DNA from: Comamonadaceae bacterium
Lineage (GTDB): Bacteria > Pseudomonadota > Gammaproteobacteria > Burkholderiales > Burkholderiaceae_C
NCBI GenBank assembly: GCA_947476285.1
Contig: CANJPU010000050.1
Location: 1-41,543, forward strand
DNA: 41,543 nt
Direction of reading: 5' to 3'
The position numbers were made by a program, and so were the translations under genes. This document shows positions 16,178-24,682 of this stretch, in pieces. The number at the start of each line of letters is the position of its first letter. The first letter of the stretch is position 1. The notes under the pieces are model-generated. The model ran no database searches, was not told the origin of the DNA, and saw only the letters and a list, made by a program, of their open reading frames with translations.

Positions 16178-18487
16178 GTGCCGCGCGAGCCATCGGTGCC
16201 GGCGCAACGCGAAGTGCAGGCTCAGTTCGAGCGCGCGGTCGATTTGCATCGGCAGGGCCAACTCGCACAGGCCCGGGTGCTGTACGAGCAAGTCCTCGCC
16301 ATAGAACCCCAGCACTTCGACGCCCTGCATCTGCTGGGCGTCATTGCGTATCAGGCCAAGCAATTGCCCGCTGCGCTTGATCTGCTGAACCGAGCCATGC
16401 AAGTCAACTCGCAAGCTGCTGCGGCCTACAGCCACCGAAGCCTCGTACTGCAGGCCATGCAACGCCCGGGCGAGGCACTGGCCGATTGCGACAAGGCGAT
16501 CGCGCTGTCGCCCGATTTTGTGCAGGCCTACAACAACCGCGGCAATATCCTGGTCGATCTGAAGCGAGTGGAAGAAGCACTGTCCAGCTACGACAAGGCG
16601 ATTGCCCTCGCACCCGATTTCGCCGACGCGCGCAACAACCGCGGCACCGCGCTGCAGCAGTTGGGTCGGCTTCAGGAGGCCATGGACTGCTACGAGAAAG
16701 CCATCACCATGGATCCCATGATGGCGGACGCCCACGACAACCTGGGCAATCTGCACAGACTGATGCGGCACTACGCCGCAGCGATTGCCTGCTTTGACAA
16801 AGCCCTCGCCTTGCATCCGGGCAATGCCAAGGTCTTGCACAGCAAGGCCGGTGCCTTGCGCGAGATGCATCAGCGCGAAGCTGCCCTGGCCTGTTATGAC
16901 AAGGCCATCGAACTGAACCCTGCCTATCTACAGGCCCACAACAACAGGGGCACCCTCCTGAGGGAATTGGGCCAGATCAAGGCTGCTCTGGGCAGCTTTA
17001 ATCAGGCCCTGACAATCAATCCTGATTGTGCCGAGGCCTTTGCCAACCGGGCCAATGTGCTGACCGACTTCAAGCAGTTCAAGCTGGCCGTGGCCGACTA
17101 TGACAAAGCCTTGGCGCTGCTGCCCGACCAGGAATTCCTGCGTTGCATGCGCCTGCACACCCGCATGCACCTGTGCGATTGGCGCAACCACCAGACCGAT
17201 CTGGCCGAGCTTGTGCGAGGCATTGAGCAAGGCGATTTGGTCAGTCAGCCTTTTGTGATGACAGCCCTGATCGATTCACCCAGCCTGCACCTGAAAGCCG
17301 CGCGGCTCTATGTGCGCGGCCGCTTCGAAGCCAGTGATGTGCTCGGGCCTTTGCCCGCACGTGCGGCGCGCAAGAAGATCCGCGTGGCCTATTTCTCCGC
17401 CGACTTCAGGGAGCACCCGGTGTCGTTTCTCACCGCGCAGTTGTACGAGCTGCACGACCGCGCGTCCTTCGAAGTGTTCGCCTTCTCGTTCGGCCCTGAT
17501 TCGGGCGACGCCATGCACCAGCGCCTGCAGCAGGCCTTCGACCAGTTCGTGGATGTGCGAAGCATGGCCGACCGCGATGTGGCCCAGCTCGCGCGCCAGA
17601 TGGAGATCGACATCGCGGTGGACCTGGGCGGCTTCACCCGCGACAGCCGCACCGCAATCTTCGCGATGCGCGCAGCGCCCATCCAGGTGAGTTACATCGG
17701 CTACCTGGGCACAATGGCCGCGCCCTACATCGACTACCTGATCGCCGACAAGTCCATCATCCCCGATAGGCTGCGTGAGCACTACGCCGAAAAAATCATC
17801 TACCTGCCCAGCTACCAAGTCAACGACGGGAAGCGCCGTGTCTCCGAGCGCATCTTCACCCGCCAGGAGTTGGGCCTGCCGGCAGACGCGTTTGTCTTCG
17901 CATGCCTGAACAACAACTACAAAATCACACCGGACACCTACGCCGGCTGGATGCGCATCCTGGGGCAAGCAGCGGGCAGCGTGCTGCTTCTCTATGGCGA
18001 CAACGAAGGCGCTCAGAACAATCTGAAGTCGCATGCCGCGGCAGCGGGCATCGATCCGTCTCGCATCGTGTTCGCTGGCCGGCTGCCCCTTGCAGATTAT
18101 CTGGCCCGCTATCGCGTGGTGGATCTGTTTCTTGACACCCTGCCCTACAACGCCGGCACCACAGCCAGCGATGCGCTGTGGACCGGTCTGCCCGTGCTAA
18201 CGCGCTGCGGCGAATCTTTTGCCAGTCGGGTGGCCGCCAGCGTGCTGCAGGCGATCGAGCTGCCAGAGCTCATTGCGCAAACCCAACCAGAGTACGAAGC
18301 CATCGCCATCAAACTCGCAAACGACCCGAAAGCGATGGTGCGCCTGTGCGAAAAGCTGGCCCGCAACAAGCACAGCACGGCCTTGTTTGACACGCCGCGC
18401 TTCACCCGCCAGCTTGAAGCCGCCTACCGGCAGATTCATCAGCGCCATCTCGCCGGCCTGGCACCCGCTGACCTGTCAGTCAACTGA
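16178..18487 (+). CDS. TPR O-GlcNAc transferase-like protein (GT41)
   Basis: A 769-aa protein. Residues ~10-310 hold about eight to nine tetratricopeptide repeats (for example YNNRGNILVDLKRVEEALSS, ARNNRGTALQQLGRLQEAMD). Residues ~395-750 form the GT41/SPINDLY catalytic region: YFSADFREHPVSFL, with His413 at the position of the OGT active-site histidine, and CLNNNYKITPDT, with Lys582 at the UDP-contacting lysine. It would transfer a sugar, probably from a UDP-sugar, to Ser/Thr of proteins recognised by the TPRs. The start is a GTG immediately after the upstream TAA. Bacterial homologues are often linked to flagellin or surface protein glycosylation, but no such target is nearby. Confidence 0.92.
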   Translation: MPREPSVPAQREVQAQFERAVDLHRQGQLAQARVLYEQVLAIEPQHFDALHLLGVIAYQAKQLPAALDLLNRAMQVNSQAAAAYSHRSLVLQAMQRPGEALADCDKAIALSPDFVQAYNNRGNILVDLKRVEEALSSYDKAIALAPDFADARNNRGTALQQLGRLQEAMDCYEKAITMDPMMADAHDNLGNLHRLMRHYAAAIACFDKALALHPGNAKVLHSKAGALREMHQREAALACYDKAIELNPAYLQAHNNRGTLLRELGQIKAALGSFNQALTINPDCAEAFANRANVLTDFKQFKLAVADYDKALALLPDQEFLRCMRLHTRMHLCDWRNHQTDLAELVRGIEQGDLVSQPFVMTALIDSPSLHLKAARLYVRGRFEASDVLGPLPARAARKKIRVAYFSADFREHPVSFLTAQLYELHDRASFEVFAFSFGPDSGDAMHQRLQQAFDQFVDVRSMADRDVAQLARQMEIDIAVDLGGFTRDSRTAIFAMRAAPIQVSYIGYLGTMAAPYIDYLIADKSIIPDRLREHYAEKIIYLPSYQVNDGKRRVSERIFTRQELGLPADAFVFACLNNNYKITPDTYAGWMRILGQAAGSVLLLYGDNEGAQNNLKSHAAAAGIDPSRIVFAGRLPLADYLARYRVVDLFLDTLPYNAGTTASDALWTGLPVLTRCGESFASRVAASVLQAIELPELIAQTQPEYEAIAIKLANDPKAMVRLCEKLARNKHSTALFDTPRFTRQLEAAYRQIHQRHLAGLAPADLSVN

Positions 18488-18505
18488 AGCCGTTATATTC
18501 ACAGC

Positions 18506-18883
18506 ATGCTTCAGGTCCTGTCCATCTGCGCTGGCGCGTCCATCGGCGCGCTGCTGCGCTGGCTGTTGGCCAGTCGCTTCAACCACGTCTTTCCCGCCCT
18601 GCCCCTGGGCACCTTGGCGGCCAATCTCATCGGCGGCTACCTGATAGGCATTGCGGTCGCCTTCTTTGCCAATCATCCTGACCTCTCGCCGCAGGCCCGG
18701 TTGTTCGTGGTCACCGGCTTTCTAGGCGGGCTCACCACCTTCTCCACATTCTCGGCTGAAGTCGTGACCCAACTGCAGCAGGGTCAGACCTCGTGGGCCC
18801 TGGCCACCGCACTGGCCCATCTGCTGGGCTCCTTCGCGCTCACCGCGCTTGGCATTGCGACAGTGGGTTGGCTGCGCACCTGA
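18506..18883 (+). CDS. crcB: Fluoride exporter CrcB/Fluc
   Basis: A 125-aa small membrane protein with four hydrophobic helices. The diagnostic motifs are present: GALLRW near the N-terminus, PLGTLAANLIGGYLIG in the second helix, and GFLGGLTTFSTFSAE (the Phe-box/Na+ site region) in the third. It would act as a dual-topology dimer exporting F-. It lies 18 bp after the glycosyltransferase stop on the same strand. No fluoride (crcB) riboswitch is visible upstream because the gap is too short. Confidence 0.96.
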   Translation: MLQVLSICAGASIGALLRWLLASRFNHVFPALPLGTLAANLIGGYLIGIAVAFFANHPDLSPQARLFVVTGFLGGLTTFSTFSAEVVTQLQQGQTSWALATALAHLLGSFALTALGIATVGWLRT

Positions 18884-18916
18884 GCCGCAATCGGCACTCA
18901 AAAGCGCCGCAGAAGA

Positions 18917-18931
18917 TAGGTAAATTACCTA
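18917..18931. promoter_or_regulatory. Perfect 15-bp palindrome TAGGTAAATTACCTA
   Basis: The two 7-nt arms TAGGTAA and TTACCTA flank a single A, between crcB and the following small gene and about 60 bp before the latter's start. The AT-rich core in high-GC surroundings suggests a regulator-binding site; the binding protein is unknown. Confidence 0.45.
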
Positions 18932-18991
18932 AGGATCGCCGCGACTGCCGAGAGACACTGGCCCTTGCAGTACCAGAACAAGGACAGTCAC

Positions 18992-19312
18992 ATGACCAGT
19001 GTCTACGCATCCGTCGTCAGATGCGCTCTACGCACCGGTGTGTTTCTGTCGGGCCTTGTCACAGCCAGTACCTCAACACCCAATCCCGATTTGATCTACA
19101 AGCTCAAGCGCTGGCCGGAGTTGCCGAGCGAATACAAGAAAGCGGATGTCTATCAGATTCTGTCCGTCATGAGCAATCAGCCCGTCAACCGAAGCTGGCT
19201 GGTCTCGCATTGGCATGCGCCGGTATCGAGGCTGGACAAGCTGCTGGAGCACCTCATTGCCCAAGGCGAAGTTCAGACCATTGATGCGTCTGGCTCTCGC
19301 GCGGTGCAGTGA
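18992..19312 (+). CDS. Hypothetical 106-aa protein, possible winged helix
   Basis: I do not recognise this family. The ATG has AAGGA 8 nt upstream, which favours it over a TTG nine codons earlier. The C-terminal 70 residues are predicted helical, with the order VYQILSVMSNQ - VNRSWLVSHW - VSRLDKLLEHLIAQGEVQ. This looks like a small winged-helix arrangement in which the last helix is followed by a beta turn. No catalytic motif or membrane anchor is obvious, although residues ~12-27 (TGVFLSGLVTAS) are mildly hydrophobic. It converges with the SapC gene, with 5 bp between stops. Confidence 0.6.
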   Translation: MTSVYASVVRCALRTGVFLSGLVTASTSTPNPDLIYKLKRWPELPSEYKKADVYQILSVMSNQPVNRSWLVSHWHAPVSRLDKLLEHLIAQGEVQTIDASGSRAVQ

Positions 19313-19317
19313 GCCGC

Positions 19318-20067
19318 TCAAGGTGGCAGCGGTACAGGGCTGAGCGCAGCCGCGCGCACGGCCATGCGGTCAATCAGCTTTTGCATGTTGGTCAACGAGG
19401 CCAGATGCATGGAAATCAAGTGCAACTCGCCAGCACGAAACAAGGCCAGCACCTGCGCGTCGGGCAATGCCATTAGCTTGGCTTCATCGACCACCAGCAG
19501 ACCATTGAGGGTGAAGCTGCGCCCGTCCAGCAAATCAGCGCGCGCATTCATTTCCATCAGCAAGCCTGCCTGTTCAAGCCTTTGGCAGAAGGTTTCGGTG
19601 CGGGCGTACTCGTGCTGGTAGCGCTGCAAAAAATCCAGCGCGTTGCGCAGATAAGGCGTGTCTTGGCCCTGCGCATCGAACAAAGCTTCGCCCACTGATT
19701 CATTCCAGCCGGCGAATGCCTCGTCCACGCACAAGCCCAGCGCTTGACCTGGCAATTGAGCCAGCACAAAAGGGTAGCGCCGCACAAATGCAGGAATGTA
19801 GCCGCCCGTCCAACGCTGCTGTTCATCCACAAAGAGATTTTCCCGCTCTCGCAAGCCAAGCAAGGCCACTGGCATGATCTTTTGCTGATCCAGGCGAGCA
19901 AACACAATGGCGTAATCCTTGCACGCTTGGTTGAACTCCACCCCGGCCAGGTACATGCAATTGGAGTCGCGGGTAAATGCAAAGCTGGCGCTGGGCTGCA
20001 CCCGCATGCGCCGGTGCGTGGCGCGATCGAGCAGCACCGGCTTTTCGCAATAGCCGAGCTGACTCAT
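19318..20067 (-). CDS. SapC-family protein
   Basis: A 249-aa protein with the SapC-family (PF07277) hallmarks: a G-(x)-ExNQACKDYAIVF start to the core, GGYIPAFVRRYPFVLA (residues ~87-102), LCVDEAFAGWNE, then a C-terminal GLLVVDEAKLMALPD. The family was named from an S-layer-associated operon in Campylobacter, but its molecular function is unknown. No S-layer genes are present here. Its ATG overlaps the TGA of the upstream CNNM-type gene by 4 bp (ATGA), so the two are translationally coupled, which suggests a joint membrane-associated role. Confidence 0.82.
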   Translation of the reverse strand: MSQLGYCEKPVLLDRATHRRMRVQPSASFAFTRDSNCMYLAGVEFNQACKDYAIVFARLDQQKIMPVALLGLRERENLFVDEQQRWTGGYIPAFVRRYPFVLAQLPGQALGLCVDEAFAGWNESVGEALFDAQGQDTPYLRNALDFLQRYQHEYARTETFCQRLEQAGLLMEMNARADLLDGRSFTLNGLLVVDEAKLMALPDAQVLALFRAGELHLISMHLASLTNMQKLIDRMAVRAAALSPVPLPP

Positions 20068-21383
20068 CGCTTAGCCCCCGGCGCTGAGGCACCCGCAGAA
20101 GCCTGTGGCCAGGCCAGCACTTTGTCGATGCGCTTGCCGTCAAGGTCAACCACTTCAAAGGTCCAGTCCGCGCAATCGATGCGCACGCCCTCCGCGGGCA
20201 AACTGCCCGAGACGGACATCAAAAGACCGGCCAGCGTGTTGTAGCGTCCGCGATCTTCATCGGGGAAATCTTCGCGTATGTCCAGGCGCGTCTTGAGTTC
20301 GGCCACAGGCATCAGCCCATCGAGCAGCCATGAACCATCATCGCGCCGCGTGGCCCAGGCCTGTGCCTGCGCCACCGGCTGCAGTTCACCTGTGATGGCC
20401 TCCAGCAAATCATGCGGTGTCATCAGGCCTTGCACCACGCCATACTCATCGACCACGAACACCATGCGGCCCGATTTTTTGCGAAACTGCTCCAGCAGTT
20501 CCAGGCCGCTGAGCGTCTCGGGCACGAAGAGCGCGGGCGAGGCCAGCGTATCGAGCGTTGCGCCGTATTGCGCAGACTGCAGGGCCAGCAAGCTGGCCAC
20601 GCTCAGCACGCCCACCACCTCGTCTAGCGAGCCGCGGCAAACCGGATACCAGGAGTGCGCGCCTTCGCGCCCGATCTGGCTCAGGCACTCCTGCACCTGC
20701 CAGCCGGCGTCCAGCCACTGAATTTCCGAGCGCGGCACCATCATGGAAATCAGTGGCCGTTCATCCAGGTGAAACACGTTCTGCACCATCTGGTGCTCGC
20801 GCCGCTCGATCACGCCTGCGTCCACACCCTCTTCAAGGCTGTGCTCGATTTCTTCTTCGGTCATGCCGCGCACTTTGCCAAGGTCGATGGGCAGTAATTT
20901 GAGTACCGCCTGGGTGGAGGCGGACAAGAGCTTGACGAAAGGCCCCGCGGCGCGCGCCAGCCAGCTCATGGGCTGGGCCAGCCAGCGCGAGACGGTTTCA
21001 GGATAGAGCTGGCCAATGCGCTTGGGCACCAGCTCGCCAAAGATGATGGTGATGTAGGTGATGAGCGTGACCACGATGCCGGTGGCCACATAAGCCGACA
21101 CGCGCGACCCCATCCCCAGTGTCTGCAACCACAGCGCCAAGCCTTCGCTGAAAGCTGCCTCGCCAATGATGCCGTTGAGCACCCCGATGGAAGTGATGCC
21201 CACCTGCACGGTGGACAGGAAGCGCGTCGGATGCTCCAACAGGTACAAGGCCGCCACTGCTCCCTGGTCGCCCGCTTCAGCCAGCGCTGCCAGGCGCGCT
21301 TTTCGACTTGAAGCAAGCGCCATCTCCGACATGGCAAAAACGCCGTTCAGCACCGTGAGTAGCGCGATCAGCAGGATTTCCAT
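20064..21383 (-). CDS. CNNM/CorC-type membrane protein (DUF21-CBS)
   Basis: A 439-aa protein with the standard hemolysin-C/CNNM architecture. Residues ~1-180 are a DUF21 membrane domain (NGVFAMSEMALASSRKARL, then IIFGELVPKRIG). Residues ~200-330 are a pair of CBS domains (MVPRSEIQWLD; FVVDEYGVVQGLMTPHDLLE). Residues ~345-425 are the CorC/HlyC C-terminal domain (GRYNTLAGLLM). Relatives act in Mg2+/Co2+ efflux, with CBS domains sensing nucleotides. The N-terminus starts directly with a membrane helix. Only 24 bp separate its start from the divergent apaH, so the promoters must overlap. SapC is coupled downstream. Confidence 0.92.
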   Translation of the reverse strand: MEILLIALLTVLNGVFAMSEMALASSRKARLAALAEAGDQGAVAALYLLEHPTRFLSTVQVGITSIGVLNGIIGEAAFSEGLALWLQTLGMGSRVSAYVATGIVVTLITYITIIFGELVPKRIGQLYPETVSRWLAQPMSWLARAAGPFVKLLSASTQAVLKLLPIDLGKVRGMTEEEIEHSLEEGVDAGVIERREHQMVQNVFHLDERPLISMMVPRSEIQWLDAGWQVQECLSQIGREGAHSWYPVCRGSLDEVVGVLSVASLLALQSAQYGATLDTLASPALFVPETLSGLELLEQFRKKSGRMVFVVDEYGVVQGLMTPHDLLEAITGELQPVAQAQAWATRRDDGSWLLDGLMPVAELKTRLDIREDFPDEDRGRYNTLAGLLMSVSGSLPAEGVRIDCADWTFEVVDLDGKRIDKVLAWPQASAGASAPGAKR

Positions 21384-21407
21384 GAATTGGGGTCAGAATT
21401 GAACACT

Positions 21408-22235
21408 ATGGGACTTTACTTGATTGGTGACGTACAGGGCTGCGACGCGGCCCTGGGACGTTTGCTTGCAAAAATTGACTTCTCGCCCAGCCGCGACACG
21501 CTCTACCTGTTGGGCGATCTGGTCAATCGCGGGCCTGATTCGGGCGCGGTGCTTCGCCGGCTCATGGCCTATGGCAGTTGCGCCCGGTGCCTGCTGGGCA
21601 ACCACGACCTGAGCCTGCTGGCTGTGGCCCACGGCATGCGCGCACCCCATCGCAATGACACCATGGACGATGTGCTGCTCGCGCCGCAACGCCCTGCGAT
21701 GCTCGAATGGCTGCGCAATCAACACATGGCCATGCATGCGCAGGGGCTGCTGATGGTGCATGGCGGTGTGCTGCCGCAATGGGATGTGCGCCAGACGCTG
21801 TCGCTGGCTGGCGAAGTGCAGGCCGTGCTGCGCGGGCCGGGGCTGGTGGATTTTCTGTCGCAGATGTATGGCAATGAACCATCGCAGTGGGATGACTCTC
21901 TCACTGGTGCCGCCCGCCTTCGCGTGATCGTCAATGCATTGACCCGGCTGCGCTTTTGCACCGCAGAAGGCGTGATGGACCTCAAGACTTCCGGCGCACC
22001 TGCACAGGCACCACCGGGCTACATGCCCTGGTTCGATGTGCCGGGAAGACGCAGCGCGGACACCACCATTGCCTTTGGCCATTGGTCCACGCTGGGGTTT
22101 GTGCAACGCCCCGACATCATTTCACTGGACACCGGTTGCGTGTGGGGCGGCTGCCTGAGTGCGCTGCGGCTGGGCGCGCAGGCGCATGAGCTGATACAGG
22201 TGAAATGCGAACTGTCGCAAGCGCCCGGGGACTGA
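21408..22235 (+). CDS. apaH: Symmetrical Ap4A hydrolase ApaH
   Basis: A 275-aa symmetrical bis(5'-nucleosyl)-tetraphosphatase, which splits Ap4A into two ADP and also decaps Np4-capped RNA in some bacteria. The phosphoprotein-phosphatase metal motifs are all present: LIGDVQGC (GDxxG), LLGDLVNRGP (GDxxDRG variant with Asn) and LLGNHD, followed by VHGGVLPQW and the C-terminal FGHWSTLG and SLDTGCVWGG. The length matches the family. The start is ATG at 21408; a TTG seven codons earlier is less likely. Confidence 0.96.
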   Translation: MGLYLIGDVQGCDAALGRLLAKIDFSPSRDTLYLLGDLVNRGPDSGAVLRRLMAYGSCARCLLGNHDLSLLAVAHGMRAPHRNDTMDDVLLAPQRPAMLEWLRNQHMAMHAQGLLMVHGGVLPQWDVRQTLSLAGEVQAVLRGPGLVDFLSQMYGNEPSQWDDSLTGAARLRVIVNALTRLRFCTAEGVMDLKTSGAPAQAPPGYMPWFDVPGRRSADTTIAFGHWSTLGFVQRPDIISLDTGCVWGGCLSALRLGAQAHELIQVKCELSQAPGD

Positions 22236-22252
22236 GCGCGCGCGACGGCGCT

Positions 22253-23692
22253 CTACTCCGACTTGAACAAGGCGGCCACCTTGCGCTTGGTCTTGATGTT
22301 GGCCGACACGCGGCTGGCTGCGGGCTTGGCGCTTGCCTCCCACGCAGGCGCCACTTCGGCCGCCGATGCCTCGTAGGGTTGGTCGAAGAAAGGGTCGCGA
22401 GCGGCCGCAGGGGCGCGATACTCACGCGGTGGGCGCGCGGGCCGCTCACGCTCGCGAGGCGGTGCGTCCAATGCGTCACGCGGGTCGCCTACTTCGCCAG
22501 CTTCGCGCCAGGCACGGCGTCCGTCATTGATGCGCCCGCGCGGCTTGTCTTCGTCGAACTCGATGGCTTCCAGCTCGATCTTGCGTTTGAGCAGTTTTTC
22601 GATGTCGGCCACCAGCCGCACATCGTTGCCCGAGACGAAGGTGACCGCCAGGCCAGACTGCCCGGCGCGGCCAGTGCGGCCGATGCGGTGCACATAGTCT
22701 TCGGCGTTGAAAGGCACGTCGAAGTTGAAAACCGCCGGCACGTCTTTGATGTCCAGGCCGCGCGCGGCCACATCAGTGGCCACCAGCAGATCGACCTCGC
22801 CGGCCTTGAAGGCGGACAAGGCCTTAAGGCGCTCGTCCTGGCTCTTGTCACCGTGTAGCGCGGTGGTGTTCATGCCCTCGCGCTCCAAAGAGCGGGCCAG
22901 GCGCGCGCAACCGAGCTTGCTGTTGACGAACACAAAGGCCTGCTTCAAGCCGCGCTGACGCACGATCTGCTTGAGCGCGTGGCGCTTTTCTTCATCGGGC
23001 ACGCTGTAGAAATGCTGCTCCACCGTGGAGGCGGCCTCATTGGGCCGCGCCACTTCTATGGTGACCGGGTCTTGCAAGTAGCTGTTGGCCAGGCGCTTGA
23101 TCTCGGGCGAGAAGGTGGCCGAGAACAAAAGCGTGGTGCGCTGTTTGGGCAGATAGGACAAGATGCGCTGCAGGTCGGGCAGGAAGCCAATGTCCAGCAT
23201 GCGGTCGGCTTCATCAAGCACAACATACTCAACCTGGTTGAGCACCGCGTTCTTGGCTTCGATGTGATCAAGCAAGCGCCCCGGTGTGGCCACCAGCACT
23301 TCGACGCCTCTTTTCAGCTCCAGCGTCTGCGGCTTCATGTCGATGCCGCCAAACACCACCGCGCTGCGCAGGTTGGTGTTCTTGGCAAAGAGCTTGACCT
23401 GCTGGGCCACCTGGTCGGCCAGCTCGCGCGTGGGCAAGAGCACCAGCGCGCGCACCGGATGGCGGGCGGGCGACGTGGAGGTGTTCTCGTGCTTGAGCAA
23501 ACGCTGCAGCAGAGGCAAGGCAAACGCGGCTGTCTTGCCGGTGCCCGTTTGCGCGGCGCCCATCACGTCTCGGCCTTGCAAAACCACCGGAATGGCCTGC
23601 GCCTGGATGGGTGTCATGGACTCGTAGCCCATTTCGGCCACGGCGCGTGAAAGCGGCTCGGCCAGCGATAAGTTGGAAAAGGAACTAGGCAT
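22253..23692 (-). CDS. rhlE: DEAD-box RNA helicase, RhlE type
   Basis: A 479-aa ATP-dependent RNA helicase. Motifs run in order: Q motif (MTPIQAQAIP, residues 26-35), motif I AQTGTGKT (47-54), PTRELA (87-92), TPGR (136-139), DEAD (160-163), SAT (191-193), then the second RecA domain with ATDVAARGLDI and HRIGRTGRAG. The Arg-rich, Pro-rich tail after ~380 (RERERPARPPREY), ending in a basic KTKRKVAALFKSE, is typical of RhlE-group proteins in betaproteobacteria, which act in ribosome assembly and cold adaptation. The end converges with apaH. Confidence 0.94.
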   Translation of the reverse strand: MPSSFSNLSLAEPLSRAVAEMGYESMTPIQAQAIPVVLQGRDVMGAAQTGTGKTAAFALPLLQRLLKHENTSTSPARHPVRALVLLPTRELADQVAQQVKLFAKNTNLRSAVVFGGIDMKPQTLELKRGVEVLVATPGRLLDHIEAKNAVLNQVEYVVLDEADRMLDIGFLPDLQRILSYLPKQRTTLLFSATFSPEIKRLANSYLQDPVTIEVARPNEAASTVEQHFYSVPDEEKRHALKQIVRQRGLKQAFVFVNSKLGCARLARSLEREGMNTTALHGDKSQDERLKALSAFKAGEVDLLVATDVAARGLDIKDVPAVFNFDVPFNAEDYVHRIGRTGRAGQSGLAVTFVSGNDVRLVADIEKLLKRKIELEAIEFDEDKPRGRINDGRRAWREAGEVGDPRDALDAPPRERERPARPPREYRAPAAARDPFFDQPYEASAAEVAPAWEASAKPAASRVSANIKTKRKVAALFKSE

Positions 23693-23749
23693 TTAACCGC
23701 CTATTGTCGCATTTTGGCGTGACAAGCCTGAGACAAGGCCCACGCAGCT

Positions 23750-24637
23750 CTATAACTGCCGGCTGCTGAAGGTGTCACAGGCCTTCACGGCGCCTGTCTT
23801 GAGCCCAGTCGAAAACCACTTCGCGCGCTGCGCACTGGTGCCGTGGGTGAAGCTCTCTGGCACCACCGTGCCGCCGCGCGCGCCTTGCAATGCATCGTCG
23901 CCAATCTTGGCTGCTGCGTTCATGGCCTCTTCCACATCGCCCTGCTCCAGAATCTGGCGCGCGTTCTGCGCATGATGTGCCCACACACCGGCAAAGCAAT
24001 CGGCCTGCAACTCCAGCCGAACGCTCATGGCGTTGTACTGGGCCTGGCTGGTACGCCCGCGCATCTGCTCCATCTTGGCAGTGATGCCCAATTGATTTTG
24101 CACATGGTGACCCACCTCATGGGCGATGACATAGGCCTGGGCAAAATCGCCGGGCGCACCCAGGCGGTTCTTGAGCGTTTCGTAGAAACTCAAGTCGATA
24201 TAGACCTTCTGGTCACCCGGACAATAGAACGGCCCCATCGCCGCTTGCCCAGTGCCACAAGCTGTACCGATGCCGCCGCGAAACAGCACCAGACGCGGCT
24301 TGACGTACGCCACCCCGCCTTGCGAGAACAGCGATGTCCAGACGTCTTCGGTATCGGCCAGCACGGTGGAGACAAAGCGGCCCATCTTGTCGTCGGCCGG
24401 TGGTCGGTGCGCTGGCTGGCTTTGCTGCTGCGCCACGGGCGCGCTCTCGCCACCGCTGAGCACACCCAAAATGGTGAGCGGGTTGATGCCAAAAATGGCG
24501 CCGCCCACCAGCGCAATGACGATGGTGCCAATACCAATGCTGCGCCCGCCCAGGCCGAAGCCGCCGCCGCCACCGCCGCCGCCCTCGTCGCGACGGTCTT
24601 CGACATTGTCTGATTCCCGATTGCCTTCCCAACGCAT
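23750..24637 (-). CDS. Membrane-anchored zinc metallopeptidase (YpfJ-like)
   Basis: A 295-aa protein of the putative neutral zinc metallopeptidase (YpfJ, PF04228) family. A charged N-terminus is followed by a Gly-run (residues 19-26) and one membrane helix (~33-50). The catalytic domain has CPGDQKVYIDLSFY, the zinc motif HEVGHH (173-178) and a downstream ELQADCFAGVWAH with the Glu ligand. All fit an active zincin-type site. The start is an ATG with GGAG 6 nt upstream. It shares a 45-bp divergent promoter region with the pyroglutamyl peptidase gene. The family's physiological substrate is unknown. Confidence 0.93.
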   Translation of the reverse strand: MRWEGNRESDNVEDRRDEGGGGGGGGFGLGGRSIGIGTIVIALVGGAIFGINPLTILGVLSGGESAPVAQQQSQPAHRPPADDKMGRFVSTVLADTEDVWTSLFSQGGVAYVKPRLVLFRGGIGTACGTGQAAMGPFYCPGDQKVYIDLSFYETLKNRLGAPGDFAQAYVIAHEVGHHVQNQLGITAKMEQMRGRTSQAQYNAMSVRLELQADCFAGVWAHHAQNARQILEQGDVEEAMNAAAKIGDDALQGARGGTVVPESFTHGTSAQRAKWFSTGLKTGAVKACDTFSSRQL

Positions 24638-24656
24638 GATGTTCTCCGATGCAAGT

Positions 24657-24668
24657 GCAGTGCACTGC
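24657..24668. promoter_or_regulatory. 12-bp perfect palindrome GCAGTGCACTGC
   Basis: It is centred in the 45-bp gap between two divergent peptidase genes, 19 bp from one start and 14 bp from the other. It is a candidate shared operator; nothing identifies the regulator. Confidence 0.35.
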
Positions 24669-24682
24669 GGTACATTGGGCTG

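Noticed and set aside
15443..16870. A 475-codon open frame on the minus strand
   Set aside because: Antisense to the esterase and the TPR region of the glycosyltransferase; the apparent internal repetition mirrors the TPR repeats.
18488..18505. Fluoride riboswitch upstream of crcB
   Set aside because: Only 18 bp lie between the preceding stop and the crcB start, too short for the aptamer, and no matching fold was seen.
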